This document shows, piece by piece, positions 1 through 9,488 of a stretch of 44,333 bases of DNA. Position 1 is the stretch's first letter. The number at the start of each line of letters is the position of its first letter. The DNA comes from Verrucomicrobiota bacterium (lineage in GTDB: Bacteria > Verrucomicrobiota > Verrucomicrobiia > Limisphaerales > JAIPKD01), in NCBI GenBank assembly GCA_021733835.1, contig JAIPKD010000021.1:1-44333 (forward strand), given 5' to 3'. Made by a program: the position numbers and the translations under genes. The notes beneath the pieces are model-generated. The model saw only the letters and a program-made list of their open reading frames with translations. It did no database searches and had not been told where the DNA came from.

Positions 1-213
1 GGTTTCCGAGGTTTCGGTGGCGGCGGCCATGGTTGGCGGCATTGGTTCCATGCAACCGGCCTGCCGGGATGGCTGCGGTTTGGTGATCATCAACCGCCGC
101 TACCGGAAACAGAGCGTCGGATGCTTGAGGATCAGGCCGAAGCACTGAAGACTGAACTCAGCTCTATTGAAGAGCGGCTTTCACAGCTTGAATCCGAAAC
201 CAAGCAGAAGTAG
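1..213 (+). CDS. DUF5320-family protein, C-terminal part
   Basis: The frame is open from the window edge to a TAG at 211-213, giving 70 residues of a gene that starts outside the window. It opens with a Gly/Phe/Arg/His/Trp-rich stretch, then a segment reading ATGLPGWLRFG, then a predicted coiled coil (about residues 40-70) rich in Glu, Gln, Leu and Lys. This arrangement matches the small DUF5320 proteins: a Gly/Met-rich head, a TGLPGW motif and a coiled-coil tail. They have no established function but often lie beside dinitrogenase iron-molybdenum cofactor (NifX/NifB-like) or radical SAM genes. A radical SAM gene follows here 113 bases downstream. The N-terminus cannot be seen. Confidence 0.72.
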   Translation, partial: GFRGFGGGGHGWRHWFHATGLPGWLRFGDHQPPLPETERRMLEDQAEALKTELSSIEERLSQLESETKQK

Positions 214-326
214 TTTGCTCGACACCGTTGCGGTCGTGCCCTCAGAATGAACGGCATGGCCGCTTTATCTTATTTACAAGAAGTCAGCTGAAGGCCGATT
301 GACACACATTATATATAGGCAAAACG

Positions 327-1289
327 TTGAGTAATTCCGGGCAAGCAAAGTCAAGGTTCCATCATGTGTATGGCCCCGTACCGTCCAGACGTCTGGGGCG
401 TTCTCTCGGCGTCGATCTGGTACCGTACAAGACGTGTAGTTATGATTGCATTTATTGTCAGCTAGGACGCACGACGAATAAGACGATTGAATTGAAGGAG
501 TACGCTTCCGCAATTGAATCCCTCTCTGAACTCGAAAGAAAGCTTTCCAGCGAATCCAACCCGGATTTCATTAGTCTGGCAGGTTCCGGAGAACCTACAT
601 TGAATTCAAAAACCGCCTACTTAATTGGAAAAATCAAGGATATGACAGACACCCCTGTAGCGGTTCTGACCAACGGTTCACTCCTATGGTTGCCTGAGGT
701 GCGCGATGCGATCGTCGGGGCGGACATGGTCATACCATCGCTGGATGCGGGTGATAATGACACATTCCAGAGCATTAATCGTCCGCACCCGGAGATAACG
801 TTCGAAAACATGGTCAGCGGTCTAATAGAATTCAGTGGACTTTTCGAAGGCCTCTTATGGCTGGAGATATTTCTGGTCGACGGAATAAACGCAAACGCAG
901 ACAGTGTATCAAAGCTTGCCGGCCTTGCGGATAGAATAAGGCTCGACCGGATTCAACTTAACACCGTTTCCCGTCCACCTACTGAAACCTACGCGCGCGC
1001 AGTTCCCATTGAGCGCATGCATATTTATGCGGATATGTTCAATACTAAAGCGGAGGTTATTTGTGACACCGCACGCTCTGTAAAATTCCAATCCGAATGC
1101 GACGCCGTCAACGAAGAGGAGATATCGTCCCTCCTGAGCCGGCGTCCATGCACGGTTCAAGATGTTGCAAACGGCCTGGGCCTGCATCCGGCCGAGACGG
1201 TTAAGCATTTGCATTTATTGAATGAACGTGGATTGTTAAAAACGACACGCAGGGGAACTGCTGTTTATTATCATGCGCAGAATAACTGA
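327..1289 (+). CDS. Radical SAM protein (COG0731-like) with C-terminal winged-helix domain
   Basis: 320 residues. The radical SAM cluster motif is C37-x3-C41-x2-C44 (CSYDCIYC), preceded by the GPVPSRRLGRSLGVD segment typical of the COG0731 (TYW1-related) group. The glycine motif SGSGEPT-like (LAGSGEPTLN) and the LTNGS strand follow. Residues from about 262 to the end look like a winged helix (RPCTVQDVANGLGLHP, then a helix and a LLKTTRRGTAVYYH wing), an arrangement seen in uncharacterised members of this group. It should bind a [4Fe-4S] cluster and S-adenosylmethionine, but the substrate is unknown. The start is TTG at 327 with no clear ribosome binding site. No in-frame ATG lies near the conserved N-terminus. 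It overlaps the next gene by 17 bases. Confidence 0.85.
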   Translation: MSNSGQAKSRFHHVYGPVPSRRLGRSLGVDLVPYKTCSYDCIYCQLGRTTNKTIELKEYASAIESLSELERKLSSESNPDFISLAGSGEPTLNSKTAYLIGKIKDMTDTPVAVLTNGSLLWLPEVRDAIVGADMVIPSLDAGDNDTFQSINRPHPEITFENMVSGLIEFSGLFEGLLWLEIFLVDGINANADSVSKLAGLADRIRLDRIQLNTVSRPPTETYARAVPIERMHIYADMFNTKAEVICDTARSVKFQSECDAVNEEEISSLLSRRPCTVQDVANGLGLHPAETVKHLHLLNERGLLKTTRRGTAVYYHAQNN

Positions 1290-1920
1290 TTTAAAGGAAT
1301 ACTTCGATAAAGCGGCCGTTTATTGGGATGAAAAGCCCGGGCGTATAGAAATGACCAACGCAGTGGCCGACGCCATCGCGGCGCATGTAGAACTTGATCC
1401 CGGAATGAAAGTGCTGGATTTCGGTTGCGGCACCGGATTGGTTTCTATGCACATTGCGCCACATGTTCAAACCGTCTATGCCGCCGATACATCCAGGGAG
1501 ATGCTCAACGTATTGGAAACGAAGATCGCTACGCTGGACGTGGCAAACATCAAGACCATGCACCTGGAAAACACCGGCATACCGTCATTCCACGTCGGAC
1601 AGTTCGATCTGATTATTACCAGCATGGTACTTCATCATATCGCGAGCATCTCTCCTCTGTTGTGTCATTTCGTCTCCTGGACGCGCCGCGGCGGGCATAT
1701 TGCTATAGCAGACCTCGAACCGGAAGACGGGACGTTTCACACCGATTCGAACGGCGTTTCCCATAACGGCATCGACACAGAATGGCTCAGGTCAGAATTA
1801 ACCGCGCTCGGCTGCAAAACGAGGATAAGCAAGAGCATTTTCGTCACCCGCAGGAATCCGGATGAATCCGGGACGCCGAGGAGTTATCCGCTGTTCCTTG
1901 CCGCGGCCCGGAAGGAATGA
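1273..1920 (+). CDS. Class I SAM-dependent methyltransferase
   Basis: 215 residues starting at ATG 1273 inside the previous gene, so the two are probably translationally coupled. Motif I is VLDFGCGTGLVS at residues 47-58. The acidic residue after strand 2 is in YAADTSREML, and motif II is FDLIITSMVLHHI. The post-motif region IADLEPEDGTFH is typical of the Methyltransf_11/UbiE-like group. It should transfer a methyl group from S-adenosylmethionine to an unidentified small molecule. Pairing with a radical SAM gene suggests both act on one substrate, but nothing in the sequence names it. Confidence 0.85.
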   Translation: MRRITDLKEYFDKAAVYWDEKPGRIEMTNAVADAIAAHVELDPGMKVLDFGCGTGLVSMHIAPHVQTVYAADTSREMLNVLETKIATLDVANIKTMHLENTGIPSFHVGQFDLIITSMVLHHIASISPLLCHFVSWTRRGGHIAIADLEPEDGTFHTDSNGVSHNGIDTEWLRSELTALGCKTRISKSIFVTRRNPDESGTPRSYPLFLAAARKE

Positions 1921-2131
1921 AGCTCATACATCCGCCTCCTCGACGCTGACTTTGTGATGTACCCGTCGAAAAGCATAAGTGGTCAACGTACAAAGGGCAC
2001 CAGTAAAGGATTCTCCTTTTGTGGCGGTATACGAATCAAGCATCCGAATTCAAATAACAAAAAGCAAATCTTAGCCACCGAATTACACACGATTGAAACG
2101 GCTGGGCTTCAGCGGTAAGCAGGCAAGGTTT

Positions 2132-2827
2132 TTATGCCTTCTTCTTTTCCATAGTCTCGGAGAACCTCTTCAGCTCCCTCTTACGTTTCAACCGCATGTA
2201 CACATAACGTCCCAACCAGAGGAGGAAGAGGCCATACACCACAAGGAATGTTATTTTGCCGGGCGTGAGATTCTCCATGAAATCTCCGAAGAAAATAGCG
2301 ATCGACGCGTTTATAGTATAAACAGGAAAGCTTACCCAAAGGAAAGGCCTGAACGGCACGCCGGCCAGGACGAGCATGTAGTTCTTGATCCCGTACGGAA
2401 TACCCGGGACTACGGTGCTAAGAAGACACACCGGTACGTATTCACCTTTGGGTATCTGCGGTATTGAATATTTGGTCTTTTCGAAGAACGCCTGGATCGG
2501 ATCATGGAAAAACCTGGACGTTACCCAATACGTAAGGGCCAAATTAAAAATTGTAGCTAACGCCACGATAATAAGGCCGAGGTAGCTCCCGAATTTCGCG
2601 CCCGCAAGCGCATACAACAGGGTCACCGGAACCCCCACCATTGGAAGAAGTGTGATCAACAGAAAAACAAGAAAGCTGTCCAATCGCTCCGCCCGCTCAC
2701 TTAGATACTTGAAATCGATCCCGTAATAGTAATAACAGACGAAACAGACGGCAGCGAGTCCTATAAGGAGCATGCTTCCGAGAATCAATTTTCTTTTAAT
2801 GCGGCAAGTATTATTATTCTCGTCCAT
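2132..2827 (-). CDS. TVP38/TMEM64 (DedA-superfamily) membrane protein
   Basis: 231 residues with an N-terminal transmembrane helix (about 13-35) and further hydrophobic segments around 50-95, 130-150, 160-180 and 190-210. The re-entrant-loop region LPMVGVPVTLLYALAGAKFG followed by the G-x-x-x-G stretch, and the second repeat VVPGIPYGIKNYMLVLAG, are the signature of VTT-domain (SNARE-associated Golgi protein) families. These are implicated in lipid scrambling or transport across the inner membrane. The tail is highly basic (RLKRKRELKRF). It is divergent from the LysM amidase gene, with 129 bases between them that should hold both promoters. Confidence 0.85.
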   Translation of the reverse strand: MDENNNTCRIKRKLILGSMLLIGLAAVCFVCYYYYGIDFKYLSERAERLDSFLVFLLITLLPMVGVPVTLLYALAGAKFGSYLGLIIVALATIFNLALTYWVTSRFFHDPIQAFFEKTKYSIPQIPKGEYVPVCLLSTVVPGIPYGIKNYMLVLAGVPFRPFLWVSFPVYTINASIAIFFGDFMENLTPGKITFLVVYGLFLLWLGRYVYMRLKRKRELKRFSETMEKKKA

Positions 2828-2956
2828 CCGTATCTCACAGAATTCAGTTTATCAATCCCCGTACAGTACCATACGATCACGGATCATATTCCACGAATAG
2901 TAATTACACGAGTTTTTTTATTTGATTAACCGGCGTAAAATCGTTTAAGTAACGTC

Positions 2957-4177
2957 GTGAGCTTGAGAAGTTGGTTTATCGTTTCATTGGTACAGTTCCT
3001 GATACTGGCGGCGCCCGGCGCATATCAACTTAACGCGGAAGAGCAAACATACGTCGTTAAAAAAAATGAAACCCTCAGCGCAATAGCCGATCACTTCGGC
3101 GTGCACATTACACTCCTGGCCGAACATAACAACCTCGAAGACACAGACATAATTTACGCCGGCCAAGAGCTCATCATTCCGGACACCTCGGCCGGCACGC
3201 CGGATTCAGGCGATACATACGTAGTCAAGGGAGGCGATTCCCTGGTCGAGATCGCCGGGCAATTCGGCGTCACCGTCGATGCACTTGTACAGGCCAATGT
3301 CCTGGCCGAGCCGAATACGATCTTTCCCGGGCAAGAACTGGCTATTCCCGCCGACAGCGAAGCCGGCTCGCGCCCCTATACAGTGCGAAACGGGGATACG
3401 CTTGAAATAATCGCACAGGAGTTCGGCATCGATGTAGAAGACATCGTAACTTCCAACAATCTCGATAATCCCAACAGAATATTTACAGGGCAAGTGCTTC
3501 AAATACCGGGCGGCGCATCCGAAACGGAGGCACCGGCCGAATACATAGTACAAAAAGGCGACTTCCTAGAGTCCATCGCCGCGAAATTCGGTACATCCGC
3601 GTTCGCGATAGCCGCCGAAAACCAAATCGCGGAACCGGATAAAATCTTTGTAGGCCAGCGCTTGGTCATCCCATCAAACGGTGCGTATACCCAATCGACC
3701 GAAGCACTCCCGCATTCAATAAAGCAGAAGCTTGATAAAACAGACGGCCAATCCGGACGCTGGAAAAACATAGTCATCCACCACAGCGCCACAACCCTGG
3801 ACACACCGGTTACCATGGATAGATACCACCACCAGCGCGGAATGGAAAACGGGCTCGCCTATCACTTCGTCATCGGCAACGGACGGCGGACGGGAAACGG
3901 TAAAATCTACGTGGGCCATCGCTGGAACAAACAGTTGGACGGCGGGCATGTGGCAAGCTATGAACTCAATAAGGTAAGCCTCGGCATATGTCTTATAGGC
4001 AATTTCAACAAAACCCGTCCCTCCGAAAAACAAATGCAATCATTAAAGACGCTGGTAAGGTACTTGATGAAAAGATGTAATATCCCCAAATCCAGGGTCA
4101 AACCGCACAGGATGATAAACGCCACCGAGTGCCCCGGTGATAATTTTCCTTATCGCCGATTCCTTGAGGAACTTTGA
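2957..4177 (+). CDS. Secreted four-LysM N-acetylmuramoyl-L-alanine amidase
   Basis: 406 residues. The start is GTG 2957, chosen because it gives an N-terminal signal peptide (hydrophobic core about 6-20, cleavage probably near residue 27). Four LysM domains follow at about 31-78, 86-133, 139-185 and 195-242, each with the YVVKxGD/SLxxIAxxFG and GQxLxIP pattern. From about residue 269 comes an amidase/PGRP fold with likely zinc ligands in VIHHSAT, then PHRMINATECPG. It should bind peptidoglycan in the periplasm and cut the bond between N-acetylmuramic acid and L-alanine. Four LysM copies in front of this catalytic domain is a generous but known design. Its last 28 bases overlap the end of the opposite-strand MNT gene. 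Confidence 0.9.
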   Translation: MSLRSWFIVSLVQFLILAAPGAYQLNAEEQTYVVKKNETLSAIADHFGVHITLLAEHNNLEDTDIIYAGQELIIPDTSAGTPDSGDTYVVKGGDSLVEIAGQFGVTVDALVQANVLAEPNTIFPGQELAIPADSEAGSRPYTVRNGDTLEIIAQEFGIDVEDIVTSNNLDNPNRIFTGQVLQIPGGASETEAPAEYIVQKGDFLESIAAKFGTSAFAIAAENQIAEPDKIFVGQRLVIPSNGAYTQSTEALPHSIKQKLDKTDGQSGRWKNIVIHHSATTLDTPVTMDRYHHQRGMENGLAYHFVIGNGRRTGNGKIYVGHRWNKQLDGGHVASYELNKVSLGICLIGNFNKTRPSEKQMQSLKTLVRYLMKRCNIPKSRVKPHRMINATECPGDNFPYRRFLEEL

Positions 4178-4470
4178 TTGCGGTTCGCGTATTCGATTAT
4201 ATCCACCGGCCGGTCGAACAAGTCGACCGCGCGCATTGTGAGCTTATAAACTTCTCCGGCTGTCAATGCGCGGTTGAGAAGAACAGCAATATCTATATCA
4301 CTTTCAGAATCCAATTCATTTGTTACGGCGGAGCCGAAAAGATAAATCCCCCTCAAACCGGGCAATGCGTCTTTGAAGTATTCTATAAGTAATCTCAGTT
4401 TTTCTTTCATATCGAATAACAACTCCCGGCACCGCGCGATAACGCCGACCGCGATTGATTCCGTATTCAA
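4150..4470 (-). CDS. MNT-type minimal nucleotidyltransferase (possible orphan antitoxin)
   Basis: 106 residues with the MNT motif: LFGSAVTNELDSESDIDIAVLL (the GSx(n)SDxD metal site) around residues 45-66, and a third Asp in FDRPVDIIEY. These small proteins usually act as the antitoxin MntA, AMPylating a HEPN toxin encoded next door. No HEPN gene is visible on either side. The last residues (NQSSSRNRR) are encoded in the 3' end of the convergent amidase gene, so the natural C-terminus may have been lost or rewritten. ATG 4410 (residue 21) has a GGGAG about 12 bases upstream and is an alternative start. It is either a solitary remnant or a short functional enzyme. Confidence 0.7.
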   Translation of the reverse strand: MNTESIAVGVIARCRELLFDMKEKLRLLIEYFKDALPGLRGIYLFGSAVTNELDSESDIDIAVLLNRALTAGEVYKLTMRAVDLFDRPVDIIEYANRNQSSSRNRR

Positions 4471-4580
4471 ACTTTATACAATACAGTATTTGTCATAGGT
4501 GTAACGCGGTCAACCGATTATTACACCGGTTTATATATTGCAAAACCGCTGATCATTTAGCATTCTCATGGCTGCGTTTT

Positions 4581-5981
4581 ATGCGTAGCGAATCATACAA
4601 TTTCGACTTGGTCGTTATCGGCGGAGGCAGCGCGGGTTTTGCCGCCGCGCGCACTGCGGCGTCGACCGGCCTGCACGTCGCGGTAGTGGAAGGCGGGCGG
4701 GAGGTCGGCGGACTTTGCATTTTGCGAGGGTGCATGCCGACGAAGAGCCTGCTGTACGCATCTGAGCTGGCCGAGTGTTGTCGAAAAGCCGCTTCCTGGG
4801 GCATCCAAGTGAGGGAGTTGGAAATCGATTTTGCAAAAGTAATTCAGAAGAAAAACTCGTTTATCGGCGAATTCGCCGCATACCGGCGCGAGCAATTGAC
4901 GGACGGAGACTTCACTTTCATAAGGGGCAACGCATCATTTATCGATGGGCATACACTGGAAATCGAAAATCATCGCACCATCACCGCACGGTATTTCATT
5001 ATAGCTGCCGGTTCAAAGATAGCGCCTTCGCCGCTCGAGGACTTGGACCGGATCGGCTTCATAACAAGCGATGACGCACTGAACCTGGAGACGCTCCCGC
5101 GGTCTCTTATCGTCCTTGGCGGCGGGCCTGTGGCAGTCGAACTGGCGCAGTGTTTTTCGAGGTTCGGCGTAAAAACCACCCTTATCCAGCGCAGCGAGCA
5201 TATCTTGAAAGAATTCGATACCGACGCGGCAATTGCGCTCGAGACTGCGTTCCAGCGAGAGGGCATTGAGGTTATCACCGGCACGCGGTTAGCCGGCGCT
5301 TCCGCAGAGGGCGGGCTTAAGAAGGTGCGGTTTTCCAAGGATGGTATTGAAAGAGAAGTCGAAGCTGAAGAAATACTCTTCGCGCTGGGACGCGTACCGA
5401 ACACACACGGCCTCGAGTTGGACAAGGCGGGCGTTGAAACCGGCGGCGGCCGGATACTCACAAACGAACGGATGCAGACATCGGCACCGCATATCTATGC
5501 AGCGGGCGATTGTACGAGTCCGCACGAGATAGTACACTTAGCCATACAACAGGGAGAAACCGCGGCGCATAACATTGCGTATCAAGACAATCAGCGCAGT
5601 ATCGATTACAGGCTGTTGTTGAACGTCGTATTTACCGAACCCCAGGTAGCGGCGGTTGGAATGACGAAGAAACGGCTGGATACCTCCCAATACTCATACC
5701 TTGAAGCCGGCTACCCGTTCAACGACCACGGGAAATCGATTACCATGGGAATACAGGAAGGTTTCGTTAAAATATTCGCAGACCCGAAATCCGGCAAGAT
5801 ACTCGGCGCGGGCGCTGTCGGCCCCATGGCGGGAGAATTAATACATGAACTCGTAGTCGCAATGGCCGGCGACATAAGCGTTGGGAAACTGGCCCAAATT
5901 CCACACTACCACCCTACACTCGCCGAGATATGGACCTACCCCGCCGAAGAACTGGATGAACAAATCAGTAAGCACGCTTGA
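4581..5981 (+). CDS. FAD-dependent pyridine nucleotide-disulfide oxidoreductase (dihydrolipoamide dehydrogenase/mercuric reductase-like)
   Basis: 466 residues from ATG 4581. The frame is open upstream to 4455 but those residues have no family character. The FAD dinucleotide fold is VVIGGGSAGFAAA. The redox disulfide is the CILRGC of GGLCILRGCMPTKSLL, a C-x4-C as in dihydrolipoamide dehydrogenases. The NAD(P) fold is LIVLGGGPVAVELAQ, the second FAD strand is IYAAGDCT, and the C-terminal catalytic His-Glu pair is in HYHPTLAEIW. It moves electrons between NAD(P)H and a disulfide or similar acceptor in the cytoplasm. No E2/E3 complex genes or mer genes flank it, so the substrate cannot be assigned. 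It lies 36 bases before carB. Confidence 0.88.
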   Translation: MRSESYNFDLVVIGGGSAGFAAARTAASTGLHVAVVEGGREVGGLCILRGCMPTKSLLYASELAECCRKAASWGIQVRELEIDFAKVIQKKNSFIGEFAAYRREQLTDGDFTFIRGNASFIDGHTLEIENHRTITARYFIIAAGSKIAPSPLEDLDRIGFITSDDALNLETLPRSLIVLGGGPVAVELAQCFSRFGVKTTLIQRSEHILKEFDTDAAIALETAFQREGIEVITGTRLAGASAEGGLKKVRFSKDGIEREVEAEEILFALGRVPNTHGLELDKAGVETGGGRILTNERMQTSAPHIYAAGDCTSPHEIVHLAIQQGETAAHNIAYQDNQRSIDYRLLLNVVFTEPQVAAVGMTKKRLDTSQYSYLEAGYPFNDHGKSITMGIQEGFVKIFADPKSGKILGAGAVGPMAGELIHELVVAMAGDISVGKLAQIPHYHPTLAEIWTYPAEELDEQISKHA

Positions 5982-6017
5982 TAATTTATGGAAAAGAATA
6001 AATCCCTTTAAAGCTTT

Positions 6018-9000
6018 ATGCCAAAACGAACAGACATATCAAAAGTCCTAATAATCGGCTCCGGTCCGATCATAATCGGGCAGGCCTGCGAATTCGACTA
6101 TTCAGGCACGCAGGCCTGCAAGGCACTTCGCGAACTCGGCTATGAGATAGTGCTGGTGAACTCGAATCCGGCAACGATAATGACCGACCCCGGCATGGCG
6201 GACGCGACATACATCGAACCCCTCACCGTGCGTTCGCTCACCGAAATCATCGAGAAAGAACGCCCCGACGCACTACTTCCGAACCTCGGCGGTCAAACAG
6301 GCCTCAATCTCTCGTCACAACTTTTCAAGGCCGGTGTGCTCGATAAATACGGCGTTCGAATAATCGGCGTTGAAGCAGATGCGATAGACAAAGGCGAAGA
6401 CCGCACGGCGTTCAAGGACACAATGAATAGTCTGGGCATCGAGATGCCGCGTAGCCGCGCCGTGTTCAGCGTCGAGGACGCCGAAGAAGTCGCCGAAGAG
6501 CTCGGCTACCCTGTTGTGGTCAGACCGGCTTACACCTTGGGCGGCACCGGCGGCGGACTCGTGTACAACGTGGACGAGCTTAGAACCATAGCCGGCCGCG
6601 GCATCGCCGCCAGCATGGTGGGTCAGGTACTGATCGAGGAATCCGTGCTCGGTTGGGAGGAGCTCGAGCTGGAAGTGGTTCGTGACTCAAAAAACCATAT
6701 CATCACGGTGTGCTTCATTGAAAACGTCGACGCCATGGGCGTACACACGGGCGATTCCTTTTGCACCGCACCAATGCTCACTATAGGAGAACAGCTCCAG
6801 GCCAAGCTCCAAGAGCAGGCGTACAAGATCGTCGAGGCCATCCGCGTCATCGGCGGCACCAATATCCAATTCGCGCACGACCCCGAAACCGGCAGAGTCG
6901 TCGTCATTGAAATCAATCCACGCACTTCGCGCTCCTCCGCGCTTGCATCCAAGGCAACCGGTTTCCCGATCGCCATGATCTCGGCGAAACTCGCCGCCGG
7001 TCTCACGCTCGATGAAATCCCTTACTGGCGTGAAGGTAAACTCGATAAATATACGCCCTCAGGCGATTACGTCGTCGTCAAATTCTCGAGATGGTGTTTT
7101 GAAAAGTTCGAGGGGGCCATCGACATGCTCGGCACCCAAATGCGCGCAGTCGGCGAAGTAATGAGCATCGGCAAGAATTACAAGGAAGCATTACAGAAGG
7201 CCATGCGCTCGCTTGAGAACGGCAGATACGGCCTCGGCTTCGCTAAGAATTTCAATAAACTCCCGCTCGACGAACTCTTGTCCAAACTAACGCATCCCTC
7301 GAGCGAACGCCAATTCCTCATGTACGAAGCCCTGCGCAAGGGCGCGTCGGTCGACCTCCTCTACGAAAAGACACATATCAAGCCGTGGTTCATACAACAG
7401 ATGAAGGAACTGGTCGAGACCGAACAAAAACTACTCGAGTTCAAGGGGCGCAACAACATCCCGGACGAACTCCTTGTGCAGGCCAAAAAGGAAGGATTCT
7501 CGGATAGATACATAGCCGGTATCCTGGGGCTGAAGGAGAAAGACATACGCAGCCGCAGGCTCGGCCTCGGGATCGATGAGGCATGGGACGCGGTACCCGT
7601 CAGCGGCGTCGAAAACGCCGCCTACTATTACTCGACATATAACGCGCCCGACAAAGTCGGCGTCAGCGGCAAACCTAAAATAATGGTGCTCGGCGGCGGG
7701 CCGAACAGGATAGGCCAGGGTATAGAATTCGACTACTGCTGCGTACACGCTGCATTCGCGCTGCGTGAAGCCGGGTACGAAACCATTATGGTCAATTGCA
7801 ATCCCGAAACTGTATCCACAGATTACGATACATCGGACAAGCTCTACTTCGAGCCGCTCACGGTCGAAGACGTCCTGAGCATTTACCAAAAAGAAAAACC
7901 TGCCGGTGTAATAGTCCAGTTCGGCGGCCAAACGCCGTTGAATATCGCGAACGAACTTGAAGACGCCGGTGTGCATATCCTTGGGACAGCGCCGGATATT
8001 ATCGACCTGGCCGAAGACCGTGGCAGGTTCCGGCAGATGATGGAAAACATGGGCATCCCCATGCCCGTTTCAGATATCGCGGTAACCATTGACGAGGCGC
8101 TGCGTGTGGCCGAGAGAATCGGGTACCCCGTCATGGTACGCCCCTCCTACGTCCTCGGCGGACGCGCCATGGAAATCGTATTTGACGAGCAAATGCTCCG
8201 GCGCTACGTCGAGTCCGCCGTCGAAGTCTCACCGGAAAAACCGATCCTGATCGACCGCTTCCTCGAAGACGCCATCGAGGCCGAAGCCGACGCGCTCGCC
8301 GACGGCAAGGAGGCCTTCGTACCGGCCGTTATGGAGCATATAGAACTTGCGGGCGTGCATTCCGGCGATTCAGCGTGCGCGATCCCCCCGGTTTCCATAC
8401 CCGAACGCCATATCCGGACTATAGAAGATTATACACAGCGGATCGGACGCGAACTCAACGTCGTCGGCGTCATGAATATCCAGTACGCGATCGCAAACGA
8501 CCGGGTATACGTTTTGGAGGCGAATCCGCGCGCATCGCGAACCGTTCCACTGGTCTCAAAGGTCTGCAACATACCGATGGCACGGCTCGCCACACAACTC
8601 ATGCTCGGCAAACAGCTGGCGGAGCTGAATCTGCAACATGACAGAATCCCGCACTTCGGCGTTAAAGAAGTCGTTCTGCCGTTCTCCATGTTCCCGGAAG
8701 TCGATCCGGTTCTCGGCCCCGAAATGCGCTCGACCGGTGAGGTACTCGGCCTGGCACCGTCGTTCGGACTCGCCTACTTCAAGGCCGAAGAAGCAGCGCA
8801 ACCGCCGCTGCCGGAATCCGGAACCGTCCTGATCTCCATCAACGACCGCGAAAAGAAATATGTCGTCGATATCGCCAGGGACTTCCTGGCCCTGGGATTT
8901 AACATCAAGGCAACCTCCGGCACACACGAGTTCCTGGCACAACACGGTATCGAGTCCGAGCTGATTCACAAGATTCATGAGTTGAAACGCCCGAATATCG

Positions 9001-9227
9001 TCGACGAAATAATGAACGGCTCGATCCAATTGGTGGTTAATACGCCGATCGGAAAACAGGGTCAGGCCGACGACGCGTACATACGTAAGACCGCCATTAA
9101 GTACAAAATCCCTTACATAACAACCGTAGCCGCAGCCAGGGCGTCAGTGCGCGGCATAAGCGAATACAGCAAGGGCAGAGCGGAGATAAAATCGCTCCAG
9201 ACTTATCACCATGATATATCCGGGTAA
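6018..9227 (+). CDS. carB: Carbamoyl-phosphate synthase large subunit
   Basis: 1069 residues, full family length. The enzyme makes carbamoyl phosphate from bicarbonate, two ATP and glutamine-derived ammonia for pyrimidine and arginine synthesis. It shows the expected internal duplication. The first ATP-grasp half opens with KVLIIGSGPIIIGQACEFDYSG, and the second opens near residue 555 with KIMVLGGGPNRIGQGIEFDY. Both have the ATP-grasp IQFxxD/EINPR or EANPR blocks. The last roughly 130 residues form the MGS-type allosteric domain (TVLISINDREKKYVVDIAR onward). The start is ATG 6018, eight bases after an AT-rich leader without a clear Shine-Dalgarno. carA is not in the window. Confidence 0.98.
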   Translation: MPKRTDISKVLIIGSGPIIIGQACEFDYSGTQACKALRELGYEIVLVNSNPATIMTDPGMADATYIEPLTVRSLTEIIEKERPDALLPNLGGQTGLNLSSQLFKAGVLDKYGVRIIGVEADAIDKGEDRTAFKDTMNSLGIEMPRSRAVFSVEDAEEVAEELGYPVVVRPAYTLGGTGGGLVYNVDELRTIAGRGIAASMVGQVLIEESVLGWEELELEVVRDSKNHIITVCFIENVDAMGVHTGDSFCTAPMLTIGEQLQAKLQEQAYKIVEAIRVIGGTNIQFAHDPETGRVVVIEINPRTSRSSALASKATGFPIAMISAKLAAGLTLDEIPYWREGKLDKYTPSGDYVVVKFSRWCFEKFEGAIDMLGTQMRAVGEVMSIGKNYKEALQKAMRSLENGRYGLGFAKNFNKLPLDELLSKLTHPSSERQFLMYEALRKGASVDLLYEKTHIKPWFIQQMKELVETEQKLLEFKGRNNIPDELLVQAKKEGFSDRYIAGILGLKEKDIRSRRLGLGIDEAWDAVPVSGVENAAYYYSTYNAPDKVGVSGKPKIMVLGGGPNRIGQGIEFDYCCVHAAFALREAGYETIMVNCNPETVSTDYDTSDKLYFEPLTVEDVLSIYQKEKPAGVIVQFGGQTPLNIANELEDAGVHILGTAPDIIDLAEDRGRFRQMMENMGIPMPVSDIAVTIDEALRVAERIGYPVMVRPSYVLGGRAMEIVFDEQMLRRYVESAVEVSPEKPILIDRFLEDAIEAEADALADGKEAFVPAVMEHIELAGVHSGDSACAIPPVSIPERHIRTIEDYTQRIGRELNVVGVMNIQYAIANDRVYVLEANPRASRTVPLVSKVCNIPMARLATQLMLGKQLAELNLQHDRIPHFGVKEVVLPFSMFPEVDPVLGPEMRSTGEVLGLAPSFGLAYFKAEEAAQPPLPESGTVLISINDREKKYVVDIARDFLALGFNIKATSGTHEFLAQHGIESELIHKIHELKRPNIVDEIMNGSIQLVVNTPIGKQGQADDAYIRKTAIKYKIPYITTVAAARASVRGISEYSKGRAEIKSLQTYHHDISG

Positions 9228-9378
9228 CTCGGCATAACCACCGGCGTTCAACCGTATCCCGGCTAGTCGTCATGCCTCCCGGCGGCATAATTATTTTGCA
9301 TAATCCGACGGGTGGAAATAAGGTGATGGTAAGGCGTGAATAAATTTCCGCTTTTCTTCCCGCTTAATAACGGTATCT

Positions 9379-9430
9379 TGCATTGCTGCATAGGCAAGGC
9401 GGATTCGCCTTTGCCCTTGCAATACTGCAA
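9379..9430. other. Imperfect inverted repeat upstream of lepA
   Basis: In the 261-base gap between carB and lepA, GGCAAGGCG (9393-9401) faces CGCCTTTGCC (9406-9415) across a GATT loop. The flanks 9379-9392 and 9416-9430 pair further but imperfectly. It could be the carB terminator or a structured lepA leader. There is no T-run right after it, which speaks against a standard intrinsic terminator. Confidence 0.45.
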
Positions 9431-9488
9431 CGATTGCCTTTGTTATTGGAATTATTGAATAATTGATTAGTAGTCGGCGGTTATTCAC

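Noticed and set aside
4455-4580. Extending the disulfide oxidoreductase start to 4455
   Set aside because: The additional 42 residues (Cys/His-rich, no family similarity) precede the normal start; ATG 4581 places the FAD fold at the usual distance.
9379-9430. The carB-lepA inverted repeat as a firm intrinsic terminator
   Set aside because: No T-run follows the stem in either direction, so it is listed only as an inverted repeat.
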